Notes: a model not told the origin generated them from the letters alone. Shown: positions 4,714 to 12,554, counted from the first letter of the stretch. The stretch: 14,114 bases of DNA from Candidatus Komeilibacteria bacterium (GCA_030591905.1 JAUVAE010000006.1:1-14114), one strand, 5' to 3'. Made by a program: numbers and translations.

Positions 4714-4742
4714 TTGATTTAATGCTTTATCTATGATAAATT
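4714..4742 (+). promoter_or_regulatory. Probable promoter of tig
   Basis: TTGATT (4714-4719), 17-nt spacer, TAAATT (4737-4742). It lies after the terminator and 28 nt before the tig ATG. The -10 matches only 4 of 6 consensus bases. Confidence 0.4.
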
Positions 4743-4770
4743 AGAGACTACTTAATATTAAAAATAATTT

Positions 4771-6054
4771 ATGAAAATTGCTAAAAAAGAACTACCTAAG
4801 AATCAAATAGAATTAAAAATCGAAATTGAACCCAAAGAATATCAAGACTTTTTAGAAAAAACTGCTCAAAAAATGTCTGCAGATGCTAAAATCCAAGGAT
4901 TTAGACCTGGAAAAGCTCCTTATGATATTATCAAACAAAAATTCGGAGAAATGAAAATTTTCGAAAACGCTTTAGATTCAATATTAACTCATTTCTACTT
5001 TGAAGCAGTTACTAAAGAAAAATTAGAACCAATTTCTCATCCTAAAATAGATATTGAAAAAATGGTTATAGAAAATCCATTAATCTTTAAGGCTACTCTT
5101 AATTTAATCCCTAGTATTAAACTTTGTGAATTAGATAAAATTAATGTTAAAAAAACTAAAATTGAAATTGATAATAAAGAAGTCGATAAAGCTATTGAAA
5201 CTTTAAGAGAAAATCAAGCCAAAGAAGTTTTAGAAGATAAAAAAATTGAAAAAAATGATAAAGCTGATATTGATTTTACAGTTAGTATTGATGGAGTAGT
5301 TATTGAAGGTGGACAAGAAACAAACTATCCCTTAGTTATTGGTAAAGGACATATGATTCCTGGTTTTGAAGAAAATTTAATGAGCAAGAAAAAAGGAGAT
5401 AAAGTTGAATTTAAATTAAAATTTCCAGAAAAATATCAGAATAAAGTTGTTGCTAATAAAGAAGCGGACTTTAAAGTAGAAATAAAAGCTGTTTATAAAA
5501 GAGAACTACCAAAAACTGATGACAAATGGGCTCAAACAACATTACAATCTAAAGATCTTAAAGATTTGAAAGATAAAATAAAGAAAAATTACGAATCAGA
5601 AAAACAAAGACAAGAAGATAGAAAAATTGAAATGGAAATTATAGAAAAAATTATTAAAGGATCTGAAATAGGAGATTTCTCTGATGATTTAATTAAGGCT
5701 GAAACTCATAAAATGATTGAAGAACTTAAACAAAATATAGAAAAGCAAGGATTGAAATTTGAAGACTATATAAAACAACTCGGTAAAAAAGTAGAAGACA
5801 TGGAAAAAGATTTTCAAGGACAAGCTGATAAAAGATTAAAATCTTCTCTAATTATGAAAGCAGTTATTGATCAAGAAAAAATAAAAATTGATGACAAAGA
5901 AATCAACTCTGAAATAGAAATGGCTAAACAAATGTATGGTAATGATAAAGAAATGATTAAAAACCTTGAATCAGATCAATATAAAGAACATTTAAGACTT
6001 GGCTTATTAAATAAAAAAGTGATGGATTTTTTAAAAGGAAAATGCAGTAAATAA
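4771..6054 (+). CDS. tig: Trigger factor (ribosome-bound chaperone / prolyl isomerase)
   Basis: The 427-residue length fits the family (E. coli 432). The N-terminal ribosome-docking domain carries the signature GFRPGKAP at 43-50, which contacts ribosomal protein uL23 at the exit tunnel. Residues about 160-245 form the FKBP-type PPIase domain (PLVIGKGHMIPGFEENLM). The rest is a Lys/Glu-rich helical C-terminal chaperone domain. Trigger factor binds nascent chains and delays misfolding. No Shine-Dalgarno is visible, and the leader is AT-only. The following MEMO-AMMECR1 gene begins 39 nt later, so the two are probably co-transcribed, with the intervening hairpin at 6072-6093. In many bacteria tig precedes clpP-clpX; that order is not kept here. 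Confidence 0.96.
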   Translation: MKIAKKELPKNQIELKIEIEPKEYQDFLEKTAQKMSADAKIQGFRPGKAPYDIIKQKFGEMKIFENALDSILTHFYFEAVTKEKLEPISHPKIDIEKMVIENPLIFKATLNLIPSIKLCELDKINVKKTKIEIDNKEVDKAIETLRENQAKEVLEDKKIEKNDKADIDFTVSIDGVVIEGGQETNYPLVIGKGHMIPGFEENLMSKKKGDKVEFKLKFPEKYQNKVVANKEADFKVEIKAVYKRELPKTDDKWAQTTLQSKDLKDLKDKIKKNYESEKQRQEDRKIEMEIIEKIIKGSEIGDFSDDLIKAETHKMIEELKQNIEKQGLKFEDYIKQLGKKVEDMEKDFQGQADKRLKSSLIMKAVIDQEKIKIDDKEINSEIEMAKQMYGNDKEMIKNLESDQYKEHLRLGLLNKKVMDFLKGKCSK

Positions 6055-6071
6055 TCTATCAATCTTAGTTT

Positions 6072-6093
6072 TTATTCGTAATTCTTCGAATAA
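6072..6093 (+). promoter_or_regulatory. Hairpin directly before the MEMO-AMMECR1 start codon
   Basis: TTATTCG (6072-6078) pairs with CGAATAA (6087-6093) around an 8-nt loop, and the ATG follows with no gap. The stem covers the region where a ribosome binding site would lie, so it may tune translation. The outer TTATTC/GAATAA matches the inverted repeat before the SPFH gene. Confidence 0.45.
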
Positions 6094-7587
6094 ATGAACA
6101 CTTCTCTAAAAATAATATTTTTTACATTATTAGTAGTCGCTATTATTACTTTAATTATTGTTGTAAAATTTAATATAGGAAATGAAAAAAATAATTTAAA
6201 TATTATGAATGAAAAAATAATTCGTCCATCAGCTGTTGCTGGATCATTTTATCCTAGCGATAAAAAAGAATTAACAAATCAGATAAATAATTTTTTAGAT
6301 AATGTAGATTCTAAAAATTATAGCAATTTAAGAGCAATAATTGTTCCTCATGCTGGAATAATTTATAGCGGACAAACAGCGGCTCACAGTTTTAAACAAC
6401 TAGAAAATCAAAATATTAGAAAAGTTATTTTAATTGGTCCAGCTCATTATGAATATTTAGACAAATTTGGATTATCACATTCTGACATTTGGGAAACTCC
6501 TTTAGGTGATATTGAAATTGATATGGAAAAGATTAATATATTAGAAAATAATCCCGAATTCATATTTGCTGACTCAGCTATTAATCAAGAACACTCCTTA
6601 GAAGTTCAATTACCATTTTTACAAACAATTTTATCACCGCAAAGCGGAATCCCGTCTGCGGGAAAAAATGATTGGCAATTAATTCCAATTATTGTTGGAC
6701 AAGTTAAAGAAAAAGAAATTAACTCAGCTGCTAAAATTATCAGTGATTTAATTGATGAAGAAACAATTCTAGTGATAAGCACTGATTTATCTCACTATCA
6801 TTTGAAATCAGAAGCTCGAAAAATTGATCAAAAATGCTTAGATTCTATTGAAAATCTTGAATTCAATCCTGAATGTGAGGCTTGTGGTGAAATCCCATTA
6901 AAATTACTTTTTGAAATAGGAAAACAAATGAATTGGAAATCTGAAATTCTAAATTATAGCGATAGTGGGGATATAAGTGGTGATGAAGAAGTTGTTGGAT
7001 ATGTCTCCGCAATTCTAACTGGAGAAATCAAAACTTCTATAGAAAAAAATGAATACTCTGAAGAAGACCGAAAATATTTATTAAAATTAGCTCGAGATAC
7101 TATAGAATATGCTTTCGAAAATAATGGTCAGTTAATGCCTTTAAACACTGTAGCTGATAAATTCAAAGAAAAAAGAGGTGTCTTTGTAACTTTACATAAA
7201 GATGAAAAACTTCGAGGTTGTATTGGTTATATTGAAGCTGTTGAAGAAATTTATAAGGCCGTTCAAAATAATGCTTTATCAGCGGCTTTTAATGATTCTC
7301 GTTTTAATTCTTTGGAAGAAAAAGAACTTAAAGATTGTGAACTAGAAATTTCTATTTTAACAATTCCAAAGAAAACTACTTTATTAGAAATAAAACCAAA
7401 TATCGACGGGGTCATTCTTCGACAAGGACATGATCAAGCCACTTATTTACCTCAAGTTTGGGAAGGTATTAATGGGCCAGCAGAATTCTACGGCTCACTT
7501 TGTATTAAAGCTGGATTACAAGCCGACTGCTATACTGACGAAGAAACTGAATTTTATAAATACCAAGCTGAAGTTTTCAGTGAATAA
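6094..7587 (+). CDS. Membrane-anchored MEMO-AMMECR1 fusion (AmmeMemoRadiSam system B + A)
   Basis: The 497-residue protein has one N-terminal membrane segment (about 7-25). A MEMO domain (about 43-310) includes RPSAVAGSFYP (44-54), PHAG with His86, GPAHY with His118, EHSLEVQLPFLQ (166-177), STDLSHY (229-235) and Cys264 in the ACGE motif; His86, His118 and Cys264 match the metal-site residues of MEMO proteins. An AMMECR1 domain (about 325-497) has the diagnostic LRGCIGY at 373-379. The two families often occur beside a radical SAM protein in the AmmeMemoRadiSam grouping; their reaction is unresolved, and human MEMO1 binds redox metals. The radical SAM enzyme in this window is a SPASM type and is not the usual partner. 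A GC-rich palindrome codes for about residues 182-191. The membrane anchor would place both domains outside the cytoplasm if orientation follows the positive-inside rule, but the flanks give only a weak hint. Confidence 0.92.
   Translation: MNTSLKIIFFTLLVVAIITLIIVVKFNIGNEKNNLNIMNEKIIRPSAVAGSFYPSDKKELTNQINNFLDNVDSKNYSNLRAIIVPHAGIIYSGQTAAHSFKQLENQNIRKVILIGPAHYEYLDKFGLSHSDIWETPLGDIEIDMEKINILENNPEFIFADSAINQEHSLEVQLPFLQTILSPQSGIPSAGKNDWQLIPIIVGQVKEKEINSAAKIISDLIDEETILVISTDLSHYHLKSEARKIDQKCLDSIENLEFNPECEACGEIPLKLLFEIGKQMNWKSEILNYSDSGDISGDEEVVGYVSAILTGEIKTSIEKNEYSEEDRKYLLKLARDTIEYAFENNGQLMPLNTVADKFKEKRGVFVTLHKDEKLRGCIGYIEAVEEIYKAVQNNALSAAFNDSRFNSLEEKELKDCELEISILTIPKKTTLLEIKPNIDGVILRQGHDQATYLPQVWEGINGPAEFYGSLCIKAGLQADCYTDEETEFYKYQAEVFSE
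6637..6663 (+). repeat. Double palindrome inserted in frame in the MEMO domain
   Basis: CCGC-AAA-GCGG (6637-6647) is followed closely by TCCCG-TCTG-CGGGA (6650-6663). The patch is far more GC-rich than the gene and codes for about PQSGIPSAG between the conserved LPFLQ helix and the WQLIPIIVG strand, a place where a surface loop is expected. It keeps the frame. This resembles palindromic elements that insert into coding regions, such as those of Rickettsia. Confidence 0.6.
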
Positions 7588-7595
7588 TTTTTCCT

Positions 7596-7681
7596 TTTGT
7601 CGTCCTGAATTTATTTCAGGATCTTTTAATAAAAAAAGCTAAAAATAATGCCAGATTCTGAATCAAGTCCAGAATGACAAA
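7596..7681. repeat. Inverted-repeat intergenic element (about 86 bp)
   Basis: Arms at 7596-7624 and 7653-7681 are inverted copies matching at 22 of 29 positions, beginning TTTGTC and ending GACAAA, around a 28-nt AT-rich centre. It fills most of the 142-nt gap between the MEMO-AMMECR1 and tsaD genes. Long stem-loop elements with GTCATTCTG-like arms are common dispersed repeats in many bacterial genomes. As RNA it could serve as a weak terminator or 3' stabiliser for the upstream transcript. It encodes no protein. Confidence 0.75.
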
Positions 7682-7701
7682 GAAAAGAGAAATTATATTA
7701 T
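7674..7701 (+). promoter_or_regulatory. Possible promoter of tsaD-tsaE-valS, partly built from the repeat
   Basis: ATGACA (7674-7679) lies in the right arm of the inverted-repeat element; a 16-nt spacer leads to TATTAT (7696-7701). Both boxes match 5 of 6 consensus bases. Initiation near 7708 would give a leader of about 20 nt before the tsaD ATG. Confidence 0.4.
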
Positions 7702-7729
7702 ACAAAAGGAAAAAATTAATAATAAATAT

Positions 7730-8740
7730 ATGCGTATCCTTGGAATTGAATCCTCTTGTGATGAAAGCGCCATTGCTTTGTTAGAAATAAAAAATAACAA
7801 AGTTAAGATTTTAAAAAATATCATTTCATCTCAAGTTAATATTCATAAAAAATATGGTGGAATAGTTCCTGAAATCGCTGCTCGACATCATGTTGAGAAT
7901 TTTTTTCCTATTTTAAAAGAAGCTAAAATTAATTTTAAAAAAATTGACAATATTGCTGTAACTTATGGACCAGGCTTAATTACTTCTTTAATGATTGGTG
8001 TAGAATTAGCCAAAACTTTAGCTTATGTTTACCAAAAACCATTAATTCCAATCAATCATATTGAGGCTCATATCTATAGTAATTGGTTGAGTCATCCTGA
8101 GCTATTTAATAAAAAAACTTTCCCAGCCTTAGCTGTGGTTATCTCTGGGGGACATACAAATATATTTTTGATGAAAAATTATGGTCAGTACCAATTAATT
8201 GGGCAAACAGTTGATGATGCTGTTGGTGAAGCCTATGATAAAGTAGCTAAAATTTTAAACTTAGGATACCCTGGTGGTCCAATTATTTCTAAAAGAGCAA
8301 ATAATTACAAAGGTGAAGATGATTTAAACTTCCCTCGTCCCATGATGTATGCTAAAGATTTCAATATGTCTTTTTCAGGATTAAAAACTGCTGTATTATA
8401 TAAAGCTCGAGCAGAAAAAAACTGGAATAAAAAGAAAATTGATAAATATTGTTTTGCCTTTCAAAATGCAGTCGTAGATGTCTTGACTCATAAAATAATT
8501 AAAGCTGCTCAAGAATATAAAGTTAAAAATATTTTATTAGGCGGTGGAGTAAGTGCTAATAATGAATTAAGAGTAGCTTTAAAAACAAAAGCTGATAAAT
8601 TAGGAATTAAAACTCATTTTCCAAAATTAAAACATACTGGTGACAATGCTGCTATGATTGCTATGGCTGGATATTTTAACAAAAAAAGAGCTAAAAAAAA
8701 TAATTTCAGTTTAATGGCTGATGCAAATTTAGAATTATGA
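7730..8740 (+). CDS. tsaD: tRNA N6-threonylcarbamoyladenosine transferase TsaD
   Basis: The 336-residue protein has the full family length. It opens with the ASKHA ATPase phosphate loop (GIESSCDESAIAL, 5-17), then PEIAARHH (47-54), the metal-binding pair His110 and His114 in NHIEAH, SGGHT (139-143), GGGVSANNEL (271-280) and TGDNAAM with Asp305. TsaD moves the threonylcarbamoyl group from TC-AMP to A37 of ANN-decoding tRNAs, making t6A, together with TsaB and TsaE. Its stop overlaps the tsaE start (ATGA), so the pair is translationally coupled. TsaB and TsaC are not in the window. No Shine-Dalgarno is visible before the ATG, whose position matches the family's usual M-x-ILGIE start. Confidence 0.97.
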   Translation: MRILGIESSCDESAIALLEIKNNKVKILKNIISSQVNIHKKYGGIVPEIAARHHVENFFPILKEAKINFKKIDNIAVTYGPGLITSLMIGVELAKTLAYVYQKPLIPINHIEAHIYSNWLSHPELFNKKTFPALAVVISGGHTNIFLMKNYGQYQLIGQTVDDAVGEAYDKVAKILNLGYPGGPIISKRANNYKGEDDLNFPRPMMYAKDFNMSFSGLKTAVLYKARAEKNWNKKKIDKYCFAFQNAVVDVLTHKIIKAAQEYKVKNILLGGGVSANNELRVALKTKADKLGIKTHFPKLKHTGDNAAMIAMAGYFNKKRAKKNNFSLMADANLEL

Positions 8741-9159
8741 TTAAATACACTACAAATTCTTTAAATGAAACTTTGAAACTAGGTGAAAAACTAGTTAAAA
8801 ATTTTGACACTAATATAATTGGTCTAATTGGCGAACTAGGTTCTGGTAAAACTGCTTTTGTTAAAGGAGTGGGACAATATTTTGGTATTAAAAATATTAC
8901 TAGCCCTACTTTTGTAGTCATGAAAATTTATAAAATTGAAAATAATAAAAAATATAATAATCTAGTTCATATTGACTGTTATCGATTTGAAGATTATGAA
9001 TCTTTAATAGATATTGGAATCAAAAATTACTTAAATGATAAAAAAAGCCTTGTTTTAATTGAATGGGCTGATAAAATTAAAGATAGCTTACCAAAAGAAA
9101 CAAAATATATTAAACTTAAATTAGGTAAAAAAGAAAATGAAAGAATAATAAACACATAA
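8737..9159 (+). CDS. tsaE: tRNA t6A biosynthesis ATPase TsaE
   Basis: The 140-residue P-loop protein has Walker A GELGSGKT at 32-39, SPTFV at 56-60, HIDCYR at 78-83 and IEWADK at 108-113, the standard TsaE series in order. TsaE binds the TsaB-TsaD dimer and uses ATP to reset the complex between t6A reactions. The start ATG overlaps the tsaD stop by 4 nt, and valS begins one base after the stop, so three tRNA-related genes form one tight unit. The length is close to the usual 140-160. Confidence 0.95.
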   Translation: MIKYTTNSLNETLKLGEKLVKNFDTNIIGLIGELGSGKTAFVKGVGQYFGIKNITSPTFVVMKIYKIENNKKYNNLVHIDCYRFEDYESLIDIGIKNYLNDKKSLVLIEWADKIKDSLPKETKYIKLKLGKKENERIINT

Positions 9160-9160
9160 T

Positions 9161-11680
9161 ATGGAAAAGGCATACGAAGCTAAAAAATTTGAAGATGCTA
9201 TTTACTCAGAGTGGATCAACTCTGGTTATTTTAATCCTGATAATCTACCAAATAGAAATAAAGAAATTTTTTCAATTGTTCTTCCTCCTCCTAATGTAAC
9301 TGGGCAACTCCATATTGGTCATGCTGCTATGCTAGCTTATCAAGATTTAATGGTTCGTTATCACAGAATGAAGGGTGATCAAACTTTATGGTTACCAGGA
9401 ATGGACCAAGCTGCTATTGATACCCAAAAAATGGTAGACAAAAAATTAAAAGCTCAAGGAATAGACAGACATCAAATTGGTCGAAAAAAATTCTTACGTG
9501 AAGTAGATAAATTTACACAAGAATCCAAAATAATTATTAAAAAACAATTACAAAAAATGGGATCTTCTTTGGACTGGTCTCGAGAAAGATATACTATGGA
9601 TTCTGGATCAACAAAGGCTGTTCAACAAGTTTTTATAAAAATGTATAATGATGGCTTAATTTATCGTGGTAAAAGAGTTGTAATTTGGTGTCCTCATTGC
9701 CAATCAACCTTAGCAGATGACGAAGTTGAGTATATAGAACAAAAAACTCCATTTTATTACTTTAGATACGGACCAGTAATTATCGGAACGGCTCGACCAG
9801 AAACAAAATTCTCTGATAAGGTAATTGTTGTTCATCCTCAGGATAAAAGATACAAAAATATCGTTGGTAAAGAATTTGAAATTGAATGGATTCAGGGAAA
9901 AATAAAAGCTAAAGTAATTGCTGATATAAGTGCTGACATGGAAATGGGAACTGGTGCGATGACTATTACCCCGGCTCATAGTTTCGTTGATTTCGAATTA
10001 GCTCAAAAATATAATCTAAAAGTTGAAGAAATAATAAACAAAGCTGGTAGAATGACTTCCGCTGCTGGAAAACTTGAAGGGGCGCCAGTTAAAGAAGCTC
10101 GTGAAAAAGTTGTAGAAATATTAAAGAAAAAAGGGCTTATTAAAAAAATTGATAAAAATTATATACATAACCTTTCAGTATGCTATAGATGTAGAACCCC
10201 AATAGAGCCTCTTCTATCTGAACAATGGTTTGTTAATGTTAATAAACCAATTAAAAAAGGAAAATCACTCAAGCAATTAGCAAGTCAAATTGTTAAAAAT
10301 GGTAATATCAAAATAATTCCTGAAAGATTTAATAAAACTTATTTTCAATGGATGGATAATCTTAGAGATTGGTGTATTTCCAGACAAATTTGGTTTGGTC
10401 ACCGGATTCCGGTTTGGTATAAAAAAGATAAATATAAAATTGGCTTAAAAAGTCCTAGCGAAGGCTGGACTCAAGATCCAGATACATTAGACACTTGGTT
10501 CTCTTCCGCTCTTTGGACTTTTAGCACACTCGGTTGGCCAGAAAAAACTAAAGACTTAAAAAAATTCCATCCTAATACAGTAATGGAAACTGGCTATGAT
10601 ATTTTATTCTTTTGGGTAGCTAGAATGATTTTAATGACCACTTATTTACTAGATGAAAAACCATTTGACACTGTTTATCTCCACGGACTAATAAGAGATA
10701 AACAAGGTCGTAAAATGTCTAAATCACTAGATAATGGTATTGATCCTTTAGAAATGATTAAAGATTATGGAGCCGATGCTTTGAGATTATCAATGATAGT
10801 TGGTTCTACTCCTGGTATAGATATGAAACTTTATGATGAAAAAATTGCTGGTTTTAGAAATTTTGTAAATAAACTTTGGAATATTTCTAGATTTATATTA
10901 TTAAATATTAAAAATCCAAAAATAATAGAAAAAAGACCTAAACCGAAAACCTTGTTTGATAAATGGATATTAAATAAACTGGACAGTTTAATAGATAGTA
11001 CAACAAAAGATCTTGATAATTTTAATTTTTCTATAGCAGGTATGGCTTTGAAACATTTTACTTGGCATGATTTTGCAGATTGGTATCTTGAAATAGCTAA
11101 AGTAGAAAAAGATAAAGAGGAAATATTACTCTATTGTTTACAAAATATCTTAAAATTATGGCATCCTTTCACCCCTTATGTAACAGAAACTATTTGGAAA
11201 AATTTTAAAACTGACTTATTATTAATCCAAAAATGGCCAGAAGCAAAATATAAAAAAGATGAAAAAACCATAAAAAATGTTCAAATAATTCAAAAAATAA
11301 TTTTTGAAATCAATAAATTTAAAAACGAACATAAGATTAATCCTAAAAAATCTATAGAATGTTTAATTATCAGTGAAAAATATAATGATTTAATTAATAA
11401 ACAAGCTACTGTTATTGAAAAACTAGCCCGAGTTAAACATACAACTCAAGAAAAAAGTTTAAATACTGAATTACATTTACCAAATATTAAAATTTATTTA
11501 AAAGCAGAAACTCGAAAATCTAATGACAAAGAAATCGCTAACTTAGAAAAATATATCGAGTCTTTGGAAAATAAATTAAATAATAAAAAATTCATAGATA
11601 ATGCCCCTACTGATATAGTTAAGAAAGAAAAAGAAAAACTTAAAGAAACCAAAAAATTATTAACTAAAATAAAAAAATAA
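9161..11680 (+). CDS. valS: Valine--tRNA ligase
   Basis: The 839-residue class I synthetase has PPPNVTGQLHIGHA with HIGH at 51-54 and KMSKS at 518-522. The editing-domain motif GTARPET is at 209-215 and DTWFSSALWTFSTLGWP at 444-460, which is typical of ValRS. Cys pairs CPHC (177-180) and CYRC (341-344) suggest zinc sites. The C-terminus (about 775-839) is the Lys/Glu-rich coiled coil that grips tRNA-Val in ValRS. The enzyme charges tRNA-Val and edits mischarged Thr. A motif usually written PGxDHAgIATQ reads PGMDQAAIDTQ (79-89) here, with Gln in place of His and Asp in place of Ala. The length is slightly short against the usual 880-950. It begins one base after tsaE without an RBS. Confidence 0.97.
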   Translation: MEKAYEAKKFEDAIYSEWINSGYFNPDNLPNRNKEIFSIVLPPPNVTGQLHIGHAAMLAYQDLMVRYHRMKGDQTLWLPGMDQAAIDTQKMVDKKLKAQGIDRHQIGRKKFLREVDKFTQESKIIIKKQLQKMGSSLDWSRERYTMDSGSTKAVQQVFIKMYNDGLIYRGKRVVIWCPHCQSTLADDEVEYIEQKTPFYYFRYGPVIIGTARPETKFSDKVIVVHPQDKRYKNIVGKEFEIEWIQGKIKAKVIADISADMEMGTGAMTITPAHSFVDFELAQKYNLKVEEIINKAGRMTSAAGKLEGAPVKEAREKVVEILKKKGLIKKIDKNYIHNLSVCYRCRTPIEPLLSEQWFVNVNKPIKKGKSLKQLASQIVKNGNIKIIPERFNKTYFQWMDNLRDWCISRQIWFGHRIPVWYKKDKYKIGLKSPSEGWTQDPDTLDTWFSSALWTFSTLGWPEKTKDLKKFHPNTVMETGYDILFFWVARMILMTTYLLDEKPFDTVYLHGLIRDKQGRKMSKSLDNGIDPLEMIKDYGADALRLSMIVGSTPGIDMKLYDEKIAGFRNFVNKLWNISRFILLNIKNPKIIEKRPKPKTLFDKWILNKLDSLIDSTTKDLDNFNFSIAGMALKHFTWHDFADWYLEIAKVEKDKEEILLYCLQNILKLWHPFTPYVTETIWKNFKTDLLLIQKWPEAKYKKDEKTIKNVQIIQKIIFEINKFKNEHKINPKKSIECLIISEKYNDLINKQATVIEKLARVKHTTQEKSLNTELHLPNIKIYLKAETRKSNDKEIANLEKYIESLENKLNNKKFIDNAPTDIVKKEKEKLKETKKLLTKIKK

Positions 11681-11703
11681 ATCCTATTTAAACTTCAAAA
11701 GGG

Positions 11704-11732
11704 TTGACTAAATCCGTTAAATAGTATAGAAT
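11704..11732 (+). promoter_or_regulatory. Promoter of rpmF
   Basis: TTGACT (11704-11709), 17-nt spacer, TAGAAT (11727-11732). It lies in the 90-nt gap after valS and gives a leader of about 30 nt. Confidence 0.62.
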
Positions 11733-11770
11733 CTCTTTATAATTAGCTTTTAAAATTTAAAACCAAACAC

Positions 11771-11995
11771 ATGTCCGTACCTAAAAAACGAAGAACTTCA
11801 TCATCTAGAAATAATAGAAGATCACATCATGCTCTTAAACAAACTGGATTAGTCAAATGTCCTAAATGTAAAACAATGATCTTACCACATAAAGTTTGTC
11901 AGAATTGTGGTTATTATAATGGTGAAGAAATTATCAAAGTTAAAACAGCTTTAGATAAGAAAAAAGAAAAGAAAGAAAAAGAAGCGAAGCAATAA
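11771..11995 (+). CDS. rpmF: Large-subunit ribosomal protein bL32
   Basis: The 74-residue protein begins MSVPKKRRTSSSRNNRRSHH, the basic N-terminal extension typical of bL32, followed by CPKC and CQNC (30-33 and 43-46), the two zinc-ribbon pairs, and GYYNGEEII. The Lys/Glu-rich tail (about 60-74) is longer than usual and likely disordered. The protein sits near the peptidyl-transferase side of the 50S subunit. It has its own promoter and an immediate terminator. There is no Shine-Dalgarno: the 12 nt before ATG are A/C-rich. In many bacteria rpmF sits next to plsX; here nusB follows. Confidence 0.96.
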   Translation: MSVPKKRRTSSSRNNRRSHHALKQTGLVKCPKCKTMILPHKVCQNCGYYNGEEIIKVKTALDKKKEKKEKEAKQ

Positions 11996-12012
11996 GTTGA
12001 GCTTCTTTTTTT
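11986..12012 (+). terminator. Rho-independent terminator overlapping the rpmF stop
   Basis: GAAGC (11986-11990) pairs with GCTTC (12001-12005), followed by seven T to 12012. An overlapping alternative pairs AAGAAGC at 11979-11985 with GCTTCTT. The stem uses the last codons of rpmF, so termination is likely partial or coupled to translation, with some read-through into nusB. Confidence 0.65.
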
Positions 12013-12042
12013 GTTTAAAAAATATTTAATTACTTAAATTAT

Positions 12043-12498
12043 ATGCAAAACCGTCACATGTCTAGAGTATTAGTTTTACAGACTCTTTTTGCTTGGGATT
12101 TTAATAAAACTCAAGGAAATCCAGAAAAAATATTAAATTATACTAAAAAGGAATTCACTCCCAGCAATGACGAGGAAAATTTTGCTTCAAAATTATTAAA
12201 AAATATAGTAGATAAGTGGAAAGAATTAAATAATATCATAATAAAACATGCTCCAGAATGGCCTTTAAAACAAATTAACATTATTGATAGAAATATATTA
12301 AGAATTGGTATATATGAACTTAAATATAACGATACAATTCCCCCAAAAGTAGCTATAAATGAGGCCATAGAATTGGCAAAAAAATATGGCGGTGATAATA
12401 GTAGTAAATTTATTAATGGTGTTCTAGGAACTATTTATAGAGAAATAACTGGCGAAGAGCTTTTGTTTGAAAGTACTAATGTTGAAAATAAAAAATAA
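12043..12498 (+). CDS. nusB: Transcription antitermination factor NusB
   Basis: The 151-residue all-helical protein has the usual NusB length and pattern: RHMSRVLVLQTLFAWDF at the N-terminus, IIDRNILRIGIYEL near 85-98, and PPKVAINEAIELAKKYGGDNSSKFINGVLGTI at about 105-136, the conserved C-terminal signature. NusB with S10 (NusE) binds boxA RNA and supports antitermination of rRNA operons. A second Met at residue 6 is possible but Met1 fits the family. No Shine-Dalgarno is seen. The rnc gene follows 56 nt later, linking rRNA transcription and rRNA processing in one block. Confidence 0.94.
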   Translation: MQNRHMSRVLVLQTLFAWDFNKTQGNPEKILNYTKKEFTPSNDEENFASKLLKNIVDKWKELNNIIIKHAPEWPLKQINIIDRNILRIGIYELKYNDTIPPKVAINEAIELAKKYGGDNSSKFINGVLGTIYREITGEELLFESTNVENKK

Positions 12499-12507
12499 TG
12501 ATATAAT
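12482..12507 (+). promoter_or_regulatory. Possible promoter between nusB and rnc
   Basis: A perfect TATAAT (12502-12507) follows the nusB stop. The only -35-like box, TTGAAA (12482-12487), is 14 nt away, which is short. Its use for rnc is uncertain. Confidence 0.35.
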
Positions 12508-12523
12508 ATAGACATAATACTGC

Positions 12524-12545
12524 TTGCCCGACGGTAGGTAGGCAA
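12524..12545 (+). repeat. Palindromic repeat copy in the rnc leader
   Basis: TTGCC (12524-12528) and GGCAA (12541-12545) flank a GC-rich 12-nt centre containing ACGGTAGGTA. The ACGGTAG core and trailing AAAC match the insert at 116-135 in the tRNA remnant, suggesting one repeat family. It lies 9 nt before the rnc ATG and may fold in the 5' UTR. Confidence 0.55.
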
Positions 12546-12554
12546 ACTAATAAT

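Noticed and set aside
7430..7642. 70-codon plus-strand ORF across the end of the MEMO-AMMECR1 gene
   Set aside because: Out-of-frame shadow of the AMMECR1 coding region that continues into the inverted-repeat element; no RBS and no recognisable fold.
8706..8921. Minus-strand ORF opposite tsaD/tsaE
   Set aside because: Antisense shadow; the plus strand carries unmistakable TsaD and TsaE motifs.
9710..9979. Minus-strand ORF opposite valS
   Set aside because: Antisense shadow of the ValRS editing domain.
12138..12368. Minus-strand ORF opposite nusB
   Set aside because: Antisense shadow of a confident NusB gene.
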